Assembly (NCBI GenBank): GCA_001564135.1
Contig: LKNH01000165.1
Span: 1 to 5,825 of the forward strand
Direction of reading: 5' to 3'
Source of the DNA: Halobacteriaceae archaeon Tc-Br11_E2g27
Lineage (GTDB): Archaea; Halobacteriota; Halobacteria; Halobacteriales; Haloarculaceae
DNA: 5,825 nucleotides
Numbering within the stretch: position 1 is the stretch's first letter; each line of letters starts with the position of its first letter. The translations under genes and the position numbers were made by a program. Positions 1 to 5,210 of the stretch are shown one piece after another. The notes beneath the pieces are model-generated. The model was not told the DNA's origin, ran no database searches, and was given only the letters and a program-made list of their open reading frames with translations.

Positions 1-296
1 ATACCAATAGCAGCCCCAACCTGCTCGCCAGAGGCGGTCACTTCGCCGACCTGCTCGGCTTGTTCTTCCGGCGTGAGAAATCGGTGGATAACACCGAACC
101 CACCAAGCAGAGAGAGCTCTGTTGCCAGTTCCGCCTCGGTGACAGTATCCATCGCCGCGGAGACAAGCGGCGTTTCGAGTTCGATATCCGGTGTCAGCCG
201 CGTCTCAAGCGATACGTCGCTTCGGCTGTCGACCGGTGACCGCTGTGGGACGAGGAGGACATCCCCGTAACTTAATCCAGTCCGTATGTTGTTCAT
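1..296 (-). CDS. IMP dehydrogenase / GMP reductase family protein, partial (C-terminal part outside window)
   Basis: The first 98 codons are visible, read leftward from an ATG at 294-296; the gene continues past base 1. The N-terminus matches the IMPDH/GMPR (beta/alpha)8-barrel family: a SYGDVLL segment at residues 9-15, PLVSAAMDTVTE at 43-54, and GGFGVIHR at 65-72. These enzymes act in the cytosol on purine nucleotides, either oxidising IMP to XMP with NAD+ or reducing GMP to IMP. In ordinary IMPDH a CBS pair is inserted soon after the VIHR segment. Here the barrel appears to continue directly, with VGAAIG at 93-98, so this looks like a CBS-less paralogue. The catalytic Cys loop lies outside the window, so the choice between IMPDH and GMP reductase cannot be made. 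The ATG is preceded by a TATA-like box at 325-330, giving a near-leaderless mRNA. Family assignment is firm; exact reaction is open. Confidence 0.88.
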   Translation of the reverse strand, partial: MNNIRTGLSYGDVLLVPQRSPVDSRSDVSLETRLTPDIELETPLVSAAMDTVTEAELATELSLLGGFGVIHRFLTPEEQAEQVGEVTASGEQVGAAIG

Positions 297-324
297 ACCC
301 TTTCAAGCGCAGGCCGTTCGCGTG

Positions 325-330
325 TATAAA
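325..330 (-). promoter_or_regulatory. TATA box for the IMPDH/GMPR-family gene
   Basis: TTTATA on the minus strand is centred about 31 bases upstream of the ATG at 296. With the usual archaeal spacing of about 26 bases from TATA centre to transcription start, the mRNA would have a leader of only about 5 bases. This is seen in sequence; the promoter role is inferred. Confidence 0.6.
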
Positions 331-389
331 TGGTTCGAATTAGCATAGTCGTGGCTACCAACCAGAGAGAATATCGCAGGGACAGGTGG

Positions 390-1424
390 TTACCGCTCTC
401 GGTCAACCGGCAGTTCTGGCTCGTAGCCAACAGCGTCAAGCGCTCTGTCAAGGACTTGCTGAACATTTTCACCCTCAGTGACGCTCATCAGGTTGGTTTC
501 AGGGTCAAATATCTGCTCAGTATCAACCACCCGGTCCTGTTCCTCCGTGACCAGTTGTTCGCGTTCGTCCGGTTCAAGCCGGTCGATTTTGTTGTAGATG
601 GAAAGTACGGGAACGTCGAATCGTGTCTCGATATCGTCTCTCAGTGCGCGCTGCATCTCAAGCGGGTAACCACAATCAAGGCTTGGGTCAAGAATTACCA
701 GCACTGCGTCTGCGGCGTGCTCAAGCGCGTTGATGGCCTGTGATTCGACTTCGTTACGTTCCTCTGGCGGGCGGTCAAGCAGACCGGGAGTGTCGACAAG
801 TTGGTGGTTCATATGCTTGTACTCGACATGGCCGACATGAACCTGCGTCGTCGTGAACGGATACGACGCTTCTCGATTGCTTGCACGTGTGACCGCGTTA
901 ACAAACGAGGATTTGCCGACGTTTGGGTAGCCGGCGACAACGATTGTCGGCTGGTCCGGGCGGATATCGGGAAGCACGCGGAGTGCTTCGCGGGCATCCA
1001 TCAGCGCTTCAAGATCATCAGCTATCTCCTCGACAACATCAGCAAGCCGGGCATAGGCCTGCTTACGGAGCTTTGTTGCGGTTTCGAGGTCACTTTTGTA
1101 GAGACGGCTCTCGTACTCTTTGCGGAGGTCAGTTGCTTTCGTACTCGCCCAGTTCACTTCGTTGAGATTCTCCCGTAGCTGGTCCACGCCGACAACCGCA
1201 TCAGCGAGATTTCGGTAAAACGGGTGCAGATGGTCAAAGTCCGGCCACGCCGTAACAACGTTTTCGAGGTTGTCCGAAATAATATTCGCCGCCGTCTGCA
1301 ACATTGAGTGCTGGGCGTCGATACCGGATTTTGCCCGGCCAGCGCGGGCACCCCGAGAGAACGCCTTGTCGACGAGTTCGTCGGCAAGTGGCGTCGTGGG
1401 TAACTGCTCGAATGGATGACTCAT
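390..1424 (-). CDS. NOG1-family GTPase (predicted 50S ribosome assembly GTPase)
   Basis: A 344-aa protein with an N-terminal helical domain (about 1-155, containing a charged alpha-helical stretch near 95-150) followed by a G domain. The GTPase motifs are clear: G1 GYPNVGKSS at 165-173, G2 Thr in YPFTTT at 188-193, G3 DTPG at 211-214, G4 NKID at 278-281, and a G5-like MSVTEG at 313-318. The order of helical bundle then G domain, the GYPNVGKSS form of the P-loop, and the length match archaeal NOG1, whose eukaryotic relatives act in large-subunit ribosome maturation. The C-terminus ends shortly after the G domain, as expected for archaeal members, which lack the long eukaryotic tail. Start chosen at the ATG at 1424 because a TTTTAG box lies about 26 bases upstream. 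The regulator gene upstream ends 42 bases before this start on the same strand, so read-through transcription is possible. Ribosomal role is inferred from the family. Confidence 0.93.
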   Translation of the reverse strand: MSHPFEQLPTTPLADELVDKAFSRGARAGRAKSGIDAQHSMLQTAANIISDNLENVVTAWPDFDHLHPFYRNLADAVVGVDQLRENLNEVNWASTKATDLRKEYESRLYKSDLETATKLRKQAYARLADVVEEIADDLEALMDAREALRVLPDIRPDQPTIVVAGYPNVGKSSFVNAVTRASNREASYPFTTTQVHVGHVEYKHMNHQLVDTPGLLDRPPEERNEVESQAINALEHAADAVLVILDPSLDCGYPLEMQRALRDDIETRFDVPVLSIYNKIDRLEPDEREQLVTEEQDRVVDTEQIFDPETNLMSVTEGENVQQVLDRALDAVGYEPELPVDRER

Positions 1425-1447
1425 TGGCAGGAGTATGCTATGGACAC

Positions 1448-1453
1448 CTAAAA
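1448..1453 (-). promoter_or_regulatory. Candidate TATA box for the NOG1 gene
   Basis: TTTTAG on the minus strand is centred about 26 bases upstream of the ATG at 1424, which would give a leaderless mRNA. The box is weak compared with TTTATA, and the gene may also be read from the regulator gene upstream. Confidence 0.4.
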
Positions 1454-1466
1454 GAACGCCGTCTCA

Positions 1467-1817
1467 TCATTCGCTGCCGAGGTCATCCCAGAGCTGGCTA
1501 AACCGGTCCGGAAGGTTCTCTTCGCGATAGATTCTGACCTTGTACTCATCGTCCTCAAGCGAGATAACGGTACTCTCGAAATTCGATGCAAAGACCTTGT
1601 AATGGTTCCCGTCGTCGGCAACGAGTGTCTGGTCGGTAATCAGGTCGTACTCCTTGAGGAGTTCGATGCGACGATAGACCGTCGGCAACGAGAGGTCACA
1701 CGCGTCAGCGAGTTCCTTCGCTGACCGAGGCTCACAGCTAAGTGCAGCAAGAACTTCGCGTGCGTGCTTGTCACCTATCGTATCGAGAATCTCCTCGATG
1801 GCTCGGTCGTCGTCCAC
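1467..1817 (-). CDS. Small winged helix-turn-helix transcriptional regulator
   Basis: A 116-aa protein, counted from the GTG at 1815-1817. An ArsR-like winged-helix fold is suggested: helix 1 around residues 5-28 (DTIGDKHAREVLAAL), an HTH at about 32-57 containing SAKELADACDLSLPTVYRRI, then a short beta wing about 60-78 (DGNHYKVFA). The C-terminal part, 79-116, ends in an acidic helix and may mediate dimerisation. No metal-binding Cys cluster is seen; C28 and C40 are isolated. This architecture is common among haloarchaeal DNA-binding regulators; the ligand and targets are unknown. The GTG was chosen because CTTTAG (1841-1846) lies 26 bases upstream. An alternative GTG at 1859 would add 14 residues but has only GC-rich DNA at the promoter position. 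The open frame extends to an ATG at 2165, but that part overlaps the divergent gene and looks non-coding. Possible targets are itself and the divergent gene at 1934. Confidence 0.82.
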   Translation of the reverse strand: MDDDRAIEEILDTIGDKHAREVLAALSCEPRSAKELADACDLSLPTVYRRIELLKEYDLITDQTLVADDGNHYKVFASNFESTVISLEDDEYKVRIYREENLPDRFSQLWDDLGSE

Positions 1818-1840
1818 GCCGCCATATTTTCCACCCGCCC

Positions 1841-1846
1841 CTAAAG
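1841..1846 (-). promoter_or_regulatory. Candidate TATA box that supports the GTG 1817 start
   Basis: CTTTAG on the minus strand is centred 26-27 bases upstream of the GTG at 1817, the distance expected for a leaderless transcript beginning at that codon. It is the main argument for the shorter form of the regulator. Confidence 0.4.
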
Positions 1847-1899
1847 CATTTTCGTGCACGGAACCTTCTATAGCGGAGTGGGCCACGGAGCGTACGATG

Positions 1900-1905
1900 T
1901 TTATT
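1900..1905 (+). promoter_or_regulatory. TATA box for the gene at 1934
   Basis: TTTATT is centred about 31 bases upstream of the ATG at 1934, predicting a start near 1929 and a leader of about 5 bases. It lies in the divergent intergenic region (1818-1933) shared with the winged-helix regulator. Confidence 0.55.
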
Positions 1906-1933
1906 TCCCCGGACAGTAACAGCAGGCAAGCAC

Positions 1934-2401
1934 ATGTACAATTTTGACGAACTGAACTCCTACGGGGAGCCAAACGATATTGCGCCGGACCAACCGGCGC
2001 CCCGCGAACCGGAAGGGTCGCCCCATAAAACAACCCAGTCTCATCACGTCTGGTTGTTCGACGCGGACCAGTCTGAGACGGTACAGGATGCATATGTCGT
2101 CGCGCGAAACCCACTGCCACTTGATTTCCGAATGTGGGTGTTCGTCGGTGCCGGAGACGACGCACGGTTTACGATGCGAGCATCCCACAAATACGGCCCG
2201 GACGAATTTGTTCCCGGTAGCCGCGAGGACTGCTGTGAAGTGTTATTTGCTGGCGAATCACTCCGTGAGGAACACTGTCCCAAGGAGGTTGAATCGCTCG
2301 TCGAAGAACTGACTGGTGGCACCGTAGCCTATCCGGGCGAGGCGATGGCAGATGCTGAACGCGAAGAGGACGATGGGCCGGATAGCCCCGTGAACTACTG
2401 A
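1934..2401 (+). CDS. Conserved-looking haloarchaeal protein of unknown function
   Basis: A 155-aa acidic protein that I do not recognise. The first 35 residues are Pro/Asp/Glu-rich and probably disordered (PDQPAPREPEGSP at 18-30). The middle, about 38-110, alternates hydrophobic and polar residues like a small beta-rich domain: HHVWLFDAD at 37-45, DAYVVARNP at 52-60, FRMWVFVGAG at 65-74. Residues 116-128 look helical, and the last 20 residues are a highly acidic tail. Cysteines at 100, 101 and 115 do not form a CPxCG pair. There is no signal peptide or membrane segment, so it is likely cytosolic. The ATG has a TATA-like box about 31 bases upstream. The reading frame has the acidic composition of a real halophilic protein, whereas the overlapping minus-strand frames do not. 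It is divergent from a winged-helix regulator, which may control it. Function unknown. Confidence 0.75.
   Translation: MYNFDELNSYGEPNDIAPDQPAPREPEGSPHKTTQSHHVWLFDADQSETVQDAYVVARNPLPLDFRMWVFVGAGDDARFTMRASHKYGPDEFVPGSREDCCEVLFAGESLREEHCPKEVESLVEELTGGTVAYPGEAMADAEREEDDGPDSPVNY
1982..2000. repeat. GC-rich inverted repeat inside the 5' coding region
   Basis: GCGCCGG (1982-1988) and CCGGCGC (1994-2000) are perfect 7-bp arms around a 5-base loop, at codons 17-23 of the unknown gene. An RNA hairpin about 50 bases after the start codon is possible, but the arms encode part of a Pro/Ala-rich stretch and may be incidental. Confidence 0.4.
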
Positions 2402-2402
2402 C

Positions 2403-2420
2403 AACGGAGAAAGGACCGTT
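2403..2420. terminator. Short inverted repeat between convergent genes
   Basis: AACGG (2403-2407) and CCGTT (2416-2420) flank an 8-base purine loop, filling the 19-base gap between the ends of two convergent genes. There is no long T run on either side. A role as a two-way termination hairpin is only a guess. Confidence 0.2.
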
Positions 2421-2600
2421 CTATCTGAACGGGTCCCAACCACACACCGAACACGTTGTTGCAGTGCTATCGTGGAGGGCACCGCAATCCGGACACTGTT
2501 TTTTATTATAATTATCGTCCCACTCTACAACTTCCGTTTCGTGGCCACGTTGTGTGAGGAACTCATCAAACAGGTCGTCATCCGGTCGTGCGGACACCAT
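2421..2600 (-). CDS. CPxCG-type zinc-ribbon micro-protein (resembles the HVO_0416 family)
   Basis: A 59-aa protein with two zinc knuckles: CPDCG at residues 36-40 and CSVCG at 50-54, forming a single four-Cys zinc-ribbon site. An acidic N-terminal segment (DDDLFDEFL at 7-15) and a YNKKQC run precede the zinc site. The layout of an N-terminal helix followed by a C-terminal double CPxCG resembles haloarchaeal zinc-finger micro-proteins; from memory it is closest to the HVO_0416 family, not verified. Such proteins are cytosolic and thought to bind nucleic acid or protein partners; function here is unknown. The ATG at 2600 was preferred over the in-frame ATG at 2621 because the latter adds a Cys-containing heptapeptide unlike the rest and would ignore the promoter box. 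The gene is divergent from nikR, and its start codon overlaps a perfect inverted repeat (2596-2612). Confidence 0.85.
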   Translation of the reverse strand: MVSARPDDDLFDEFLTQRGHETEVVEWDDNYNKKQCPDCGALHDSTATTCSVCGWDPFR

Positions 2601-2612
2601 ACATGGTATGGT
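2596..2612. promoter_or_regulatory. Perfect inverted repeat over the zinc-ribbon start codon (candidate operator)
   Basis: ACCATAC (2596-2602), a 3-base spacer, then GTATGGT (2606-2612). It covers the start codon, and therefore the expected transcription start of a leaderless mRNA. The half-site CATAC/GTATG recalls the GTATGA half of the enterobacterial NikR box, but the orientation and spacing differ, so NikR binding is only a suggestion. Confidence 0.4.
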
Positions 2613-2620
2613 ATGACACA

Positions 2621-2640
2621 CCAGTACTTAGTTCTACTGG
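2621..2640. promoter_or_regulatory. Perfect inverted repeat over the zinc-ribbon promoter (candidate operator)
   Basis: CCAGTA (2621-2626), 8-base spacer, TACTGG (2635-2640). The left half and spacer include the TATA-position bases (about 2624-2629) for the gene starting at 2600, so a bound protein would compete with TBP. The same AGTACTG core recurs in front of nikR at 2694-2700. Confidence 0.45.
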
Positions 2641-2693
2641 TCTCAACAATCTCTCTGTCAGTTAATACACCAGTGTTTTGATAACAACATTCT

Positions 2694-2700
2694 AGTACTG
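2694..2700 (+). promoter_or_regulatory. AGTACTG promoter element of nikR, shared with the divergent gene
   Basis: AGTACTG begins 27 bases upstream of the nikR ATG. On the other strand the same heptamer (2628 down to 2622) begins 28 bases upstream of the zinc-ribbon ATG. Both are preceded by CTA or CTAA. The identical placement suggests a joint TATA-region/regulator site. Confidence 0.4.
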
Positions 2701-2720
2701 TTTGCCCCATAGATTATTAT

Positions 2721-3140
2721 ATGACAGTTGTCAGCGTCTCGATGCCGGATGAGCTTTTGAGTCGACTTGATGCGTTTGCAGAGGAACACGGCTATACTGG
2801 TCGAAGCGAAGTTGTCCGCGAGGCATCCCGAAATCTTCTCAGCGAGTTTGAAGATAGGCAGTTAGAAGGAAGAGACCTCATGGGGGTGGTGACTGTATTG
2901 TTTGATTATGAATCGACTGATGTCGAGCACAAAATGATGCACCTCCGACACGAATACGAAAATATGGTCACCTCACACGTTCATAACCATGTGGGCAACC
3001 ACTACTGTATGGAGTTGTTCATCCTCGAAGGCTCTCTCGATGAGATTTCGACCTTTGTTGGAAAAATGCGTGCCACAGAAGATACCCTCTCTATCGATTA
3101 CTCCGTGATGCCGGTTGATAGCATCGAACGATTAGTCTGA
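2721..3140 (+). CDS. nikR: Nickel-responsive transcriptional regulator NikR
   Basis: A 139-aa protein with the full NikR layout. Residues 1-42 form a ribbon-helix-helix DNA-binding domain, with beta strand VVSVSMP at 3-9 and helices across 10-41 including GRSEVVREA. Residues 53-135 form the ACT-like nickel-binding tetramerisation domain. Aligning on the Cys, all four high-affinity nickel ligands of E. coli NikR (H76, H87, H89, C95) are present as H77, H88, H90 and C96. Extra histidines at 70, 74, 86 and 94 make the metal region unusually His-rich. NikR represses nickel uptake genes when nickel is bound. No transporter, hydrogenase or urease gene is visible in this window, so its targets are elsewhere or include its own divergent promoter region. 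The ATG directly follows AT-rich DNA. The gene is convergent with the kinase gene, 32 bases away. Identification is firm; target genes are unknown. Confidence 0.95.
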   Translation: MTVVSVSMPDELLSRLDAFAEEHGYTGRSEVVREASRNLLSEFEDRQLEGRDLMGVVTVLFDYESTDVEHKMMHLRHEYENMVTSHVHNHVGNHYCMELFILEGSLDEISTFVGKMRATEDTLSIDYSVMPVDSIERLV

Positions 3141-3172
3141 TATCGTCTCGTTGGTTCACTTCTGTGGAAGAA

Positions 3173-4042
3173 TTATAGTGAGTTCTCAACGTACTCTGCT
3201 ACCCGCTCCCAAGACAACGTCGTCCGCGCACCGACAGACTGGACCGCAATCGCTCCGCAGGCATTTCCGACTGCAAGCGCCTCGTCCAGGGAGAATCCAG
3301 CATCTCTCGCAGCCAGAAAGCCACCGGCGAATGCATCGCCCGCACCCGTCGTATCGATGACATCCACGGAGAAGCCAGGATGGCTGATGGTTTCACCATC
3401 TTGATACAGAGCAGCCCCATCACCTCCACGTTTAGTAACGATACATTGTCCGGATCTCAGCACACCCTTCTCGCGTGCAACGGCCATTTCCCGCGCGTTG
3501 AGAAAAACCGTATCAACTGCAGAAATGCTTGGCCCGTATGCCCGAGAGTCGACGCGTCGACCGGGGTCGAAACTGACCGAAATATCCTGTTCGTGGGCTC
3601 GTTCAATCAGTTTCTCTGCTGTCTCCGGCTCCTGTCCGGTGAGGTGGAGATGTGATGACTCCGCGACCGTCTTGGCCGGAATATCCGTCGCATCGAACGC
3701 TTCGTTGACGCCCTCACTTGAAAGCACCATCACCTGGCCGTCACCATCGACGACCAGATATTTGACGGTCGTATCACCCGCTACCTGGATGAGATAGGTA
3801 CAATCGACCCCCGCCTGTTCGAGTTCGCGTCTGACCAACTCACCGGTCTCGTTGCTGCCAACCGAACCTAATAAAAGGGGACGACAATCGAGTCCGGCAA
3901 GGACAGCCGCAGTGTTCGATGCGCTGCCGCCGCCGGCCTGGAAACGGCGTTCGACTGCAGCCTCTCCATCCGGCGGTGGTAAAGTATCAACCTGTAACGT
4001 CACATCCCAGTTGACGTGTCCGGCACAGACAATCTGACTCAT
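3173..4042 (-). CDS. PfkB-family sugar kinase, probable ribose-1-phosphate kinase
   Basis: A 289-aa ribokinase/PfkB-fold kinase. It shows an N-terminal strand CAGHVNWD at 6-13, the Gly-rich substrate-binding GGGSASN at 37-43, an NARE segment at 182-185, TKRGGDGA at 203-210, and PfkB signature 2 DTTGAGDAFAGGF at 230-242, with D236 the expected catalytic base and the GAG forming the anion hole. It would transfer a phosphate from a nucleotide to a sugar or sugar phosphate. Its ATG overlaps the stop of the ribose-1,5-bisphosphate isomerase gene by 4 bases (ATGA), implying translational coupling. Because the isomerase needs ribose-1,5-bisphosphate, the simplest inference is that this kinase makes it from ribose-1-phosphate, as in the non-carboxylating pentose bisphosphate pathway known in halophilic archaea. 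Sequence alone does not prove substrate or donor; ribokinase, nucleoside kinase or KDG kinase remain possible. Confidence 0.92.
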   Translation of the reverse strand: MSQIVCAGHVNWDVTLQVDTLPPPDGEAAVERRFQAGGGSASNTAAVLAGLDCRPLLLGSVGSNETGELVRRELEQAGVDCTYLIQVAGDTTVKYLVVDGDGQVMVLSSEGVNEAFDATDIPAKTVAESSHLHLTGQEPETAEKLIERAHEQDISVSFDPGRRVDSRAYGPSISAVDTVFLNAREMAVAREKGVLRSGQCIVTKRGGDGAALYQDGETISHPGFSVDVIDTTGAGDAFAGGFLAARDAGFSLDEALAVGNACGAIAVQSVGARTTLSWERVAEYVENSL

Positions 4043-4995
4043 TCCTCTTCCCAGGGCGTTGCAGTCTGTTCCCCAAACAATTCACGCATGAGCGTGACGA
4101 TGCTCTCCGGGGGGAACTGACCGCGCTCTGTGACAATCGCATCCACATATCGCGGCGGTGTTACATCGAATGCCGGGTTTCGGACGGTAATCTCTCCAAT
4201 CTCTTCACGTTCAGCCTCGCTAATGACTTCGCTTTCGTCCCGGTATTCAATTTCGACAGTATGGCCGGAAAGCGTCGCCGGGTCAAGCTTGACCGTTTGG
4301 GCGGCGACGACGATAGGCGTATCCCGTTCGCGTGCGGTGACAGCAAGCGACCGTGTCCCAATCTTATTGATGACTGCTCCATCGGCAGCAATCGAATCCG
4401 CGCCGACGAAAACATGGTCGACCTCGTCAAGATAGCGACCGGCAGCCCCATCAATGATAAGGGTGACAGGAATGCCGAGGTCGCGCAGTTCCGCTGCAGT
4501 GATATGGCCTTGCTTTCGCGGACGCGTCTCCTTGACAATAGCAGACAACTCAATGCCGCGTTCGTGGGCCGCTTTAATACAGGAGAGTACATCCGTCGAG
4601 TGGCAGTGTGTCATCACCGTATCGCCATCACGGAGCCGGTTTGCGCCGACAGCACCCAAATCATCCTGTGCCGTTTGAACGCGGGTCGAAAACTCTCTCG
4701 CGGCCGCAATCGTTGATGTGCGAAGCGCTTCGACAGTCTCCCCTTCCATCCGACCAAGCACGTACCGAAGGCAGTTCGGCAAGCTAACTGCGGTCGGTCG
4801 CGTCTCATGCAGTCGTTGGGCCGCTGCCCGCAGTTGGGTTTGAAACTCCTCAGCCGTCGTCGCCTCCGACTGAGATGCCTGCCGACGCAGTGCATCGGCC
4901 GCCGCACTAGCAATCGTTGCTGCCCCGCGAATTTCCATGGAGGCGATTGCTTCCGCAGTCGCCTCAACCTCCGGGTGTATCTCCGCTGTAGTCAT
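4039..4995 (-). CDS. Ribose-1,5-bisphosphate isomerase (eIF2B-alpha-like)
   Basis: A 318-aa protein of the eIF2B alpha/beta/delta and MTNA isomerase superfamily. It converts ribose-1,5-bisphosphate to ribulose-1,5-bisphosphate in nucleoside/AMP breakdown. Family marks are IRGA at 22-25, GDTVMTHCHS at 124-133 with the catalytic Cys at 131, KETRPR at 155-160, GADSI at 198-202 with the catalytic Asp at 200 (equivalent to Cys133 and Asp202 of the Thermococcus enzyme), INKIGT at 209-214, and FDVTPP at 276-281. Both catalytic residues are kept, which separates it from catalytically inert eIF2B subunits. The ATG at 4995 is chosen because the protein then begins at the normal family N-terminus and a CTTTTT box sits about 28 bases upstream; the open frame continues to an ATG at 5100, but those added residues look non-coding. 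It is the first gene of an operon with the overlapping kinase. Confidence 0.94.
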   Translation of the reverse strand: MTTAEIHPEVEATAEAIASMEIRGAATIASAAADALRRQASQSEATTAEEFQTQLRAAAQRLHETRPTAVSLPNCLRYVLGRMEGETVEALRTSTIAAAREFSTRVQTAQDDLGAVGANRLRDGDTVMTHCHSTDVLSCIKAAHERGIELSAIVKETRPRKQGHITAAELRDLGIPVTLIIDGAAGRYLDEVDHVFVGADSIAADGAVINKIGTRSLAVTARERDTPIVVAAQTVKLDPATLSGHTVEIEYRDESEVISEAEREEIGEITVRNPAFDVTPPRYVDAIVTERGQFPPESIVTLMRELFGEQTATPWEEE

Positions 4996-5020
4996 ACCCC
5001 TGACTTCGCCACGGGCGTGC

Positions 5021-5026
5021 AAAAAG
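5021..5026 (-). promoter_or_regulatory. Candidate TATA box for the isomerase-kinase operon
   Basis: CTTTTT on the minus strand is centred about 28 bases upstream of the ATG at 4995, predicting a nearly leaderless mRNA. It is a weak match. A start farther upstream, from the TTTATA at 5233-5238, would instead put the hairpins at 5123-5209 into a long leader. Confidence 0.35.
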
Positions 5027-5105
5027 ACCACGGCGCGCCAGGCGACTCCCCGAAGCGAGATGCAGTAATAGGAACGGTTCCAATAGTGGTGACTACCCAC
5101 CTTGT

Positions 5106-5210
5106 TTACTCAAAAACGGAAAGCGTGCGTCCACGCACGAAAAATGCGTGGACGCATGCCGCCCTGAATTGGTCCCCGCTGACGCTTCGGCCCTCCAGAC
5201 GAAGCGTCAT
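5106..5210 (-). CDS. Possible 34-aa leaderless micro-ORF inside the hairpin element
   Basis: An ATG at 5208-5210 opens 34 codons ending in TAA at 5106-5108. The TTTATA at 5233-5238 is centred 25-26 bases upstream, exactly where a leaderless haloarchaeal promoter would be. The predicted peptide is mildly basic (MTLRLEGRS start, FFVRGRTLSVFE end) with one Cys, no transmembrane segment and no motif I recognise. It differs from the acidic chromosomal proteins around it. Both hairpins lie inside the frame, so the sequence is under a structural as well as, perhaps, a coding constraint. It may be a chance frame in a mobile repeat. Confidence 0.25.
   Translation of the reverse strand: MTLRLEGRSVSGDQFRAACVHAFFVRGRTLSVFE
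5123..5159 (-). terminator. Strong hairpin followed by a T-rich tract on the minus strand
   Basis: A perfect 12-bp inverted repeat (5126-5137 with 5145-5156) extends to 15 bp with one G-U pair and has a 7-base loop. Read on the minus strand it is followed by TTTCCGTTTTTG (5122-5111), resembling an intrinsic terminator. Each arm, TGCGT-CC-ACGCA and TGCGT-GG-ACGCA, is also palindromic itself, with centres 19 bases apart, so two operator copies is an alternative reading. Confidence 0.45.
5180..5209. repeat. Ten-bp inverted repeat (hairpin 2)
   Basis: TGACGCTTCG (5180-5189) and CGAAGCGTCA (5200-5209) are perfect arms around a 10-base loop. Read on the minus strand, the hairpin starts where transcription from the TTTATA at 5233-5238 would begin, so a transcript could have a folded 5' end. 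Confidence 0.55.

Noticed and set aside
330..743. Plus-strand open frame of 137 codons
   Set aside because: It lies wholly antisense to the well-supported NOG1 GTPase apart from its first bases, is not acidic and has no recognisable motif.
1818..2165. Longer N-terminus for the winged-helix regulator
   Set aside because: The added residues are Arg- and Cys-rich and unlike a haloarchaeal protein, they overlap the divergent gene at 1934, and a TATA-like box supports the GTG at 1817.
1901..2322. Minus-strand frames over the 155-aa gene
   Set aside because: Basic, Ser/Arg/Cys-rich translations typical of antisense shadows; the plus frame has the acidic composition expected of a real gene.
2611..2640. 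Canonical bacterial NikR box GTATGA-N16-TCATAC
   Set aside because: GTATGA occurs at 2611-2616, but no TCATAC lies 16 bases downstream. Only the non-canonical repeats reported above are supported.
4261..4716. Plus-strand 151-codon frame inside the isomerase gene
   Set aside because: Antisense to the catalytic core of a clear enzyme; no independent start signal or motif.
4996..5100. N-terminal extension of the ribose-1,5-bisphosphate isomerase
   Set aside because: The extension has no family resemblance and is not acidic; the family N-terminus begins close to the ATG at 4995.
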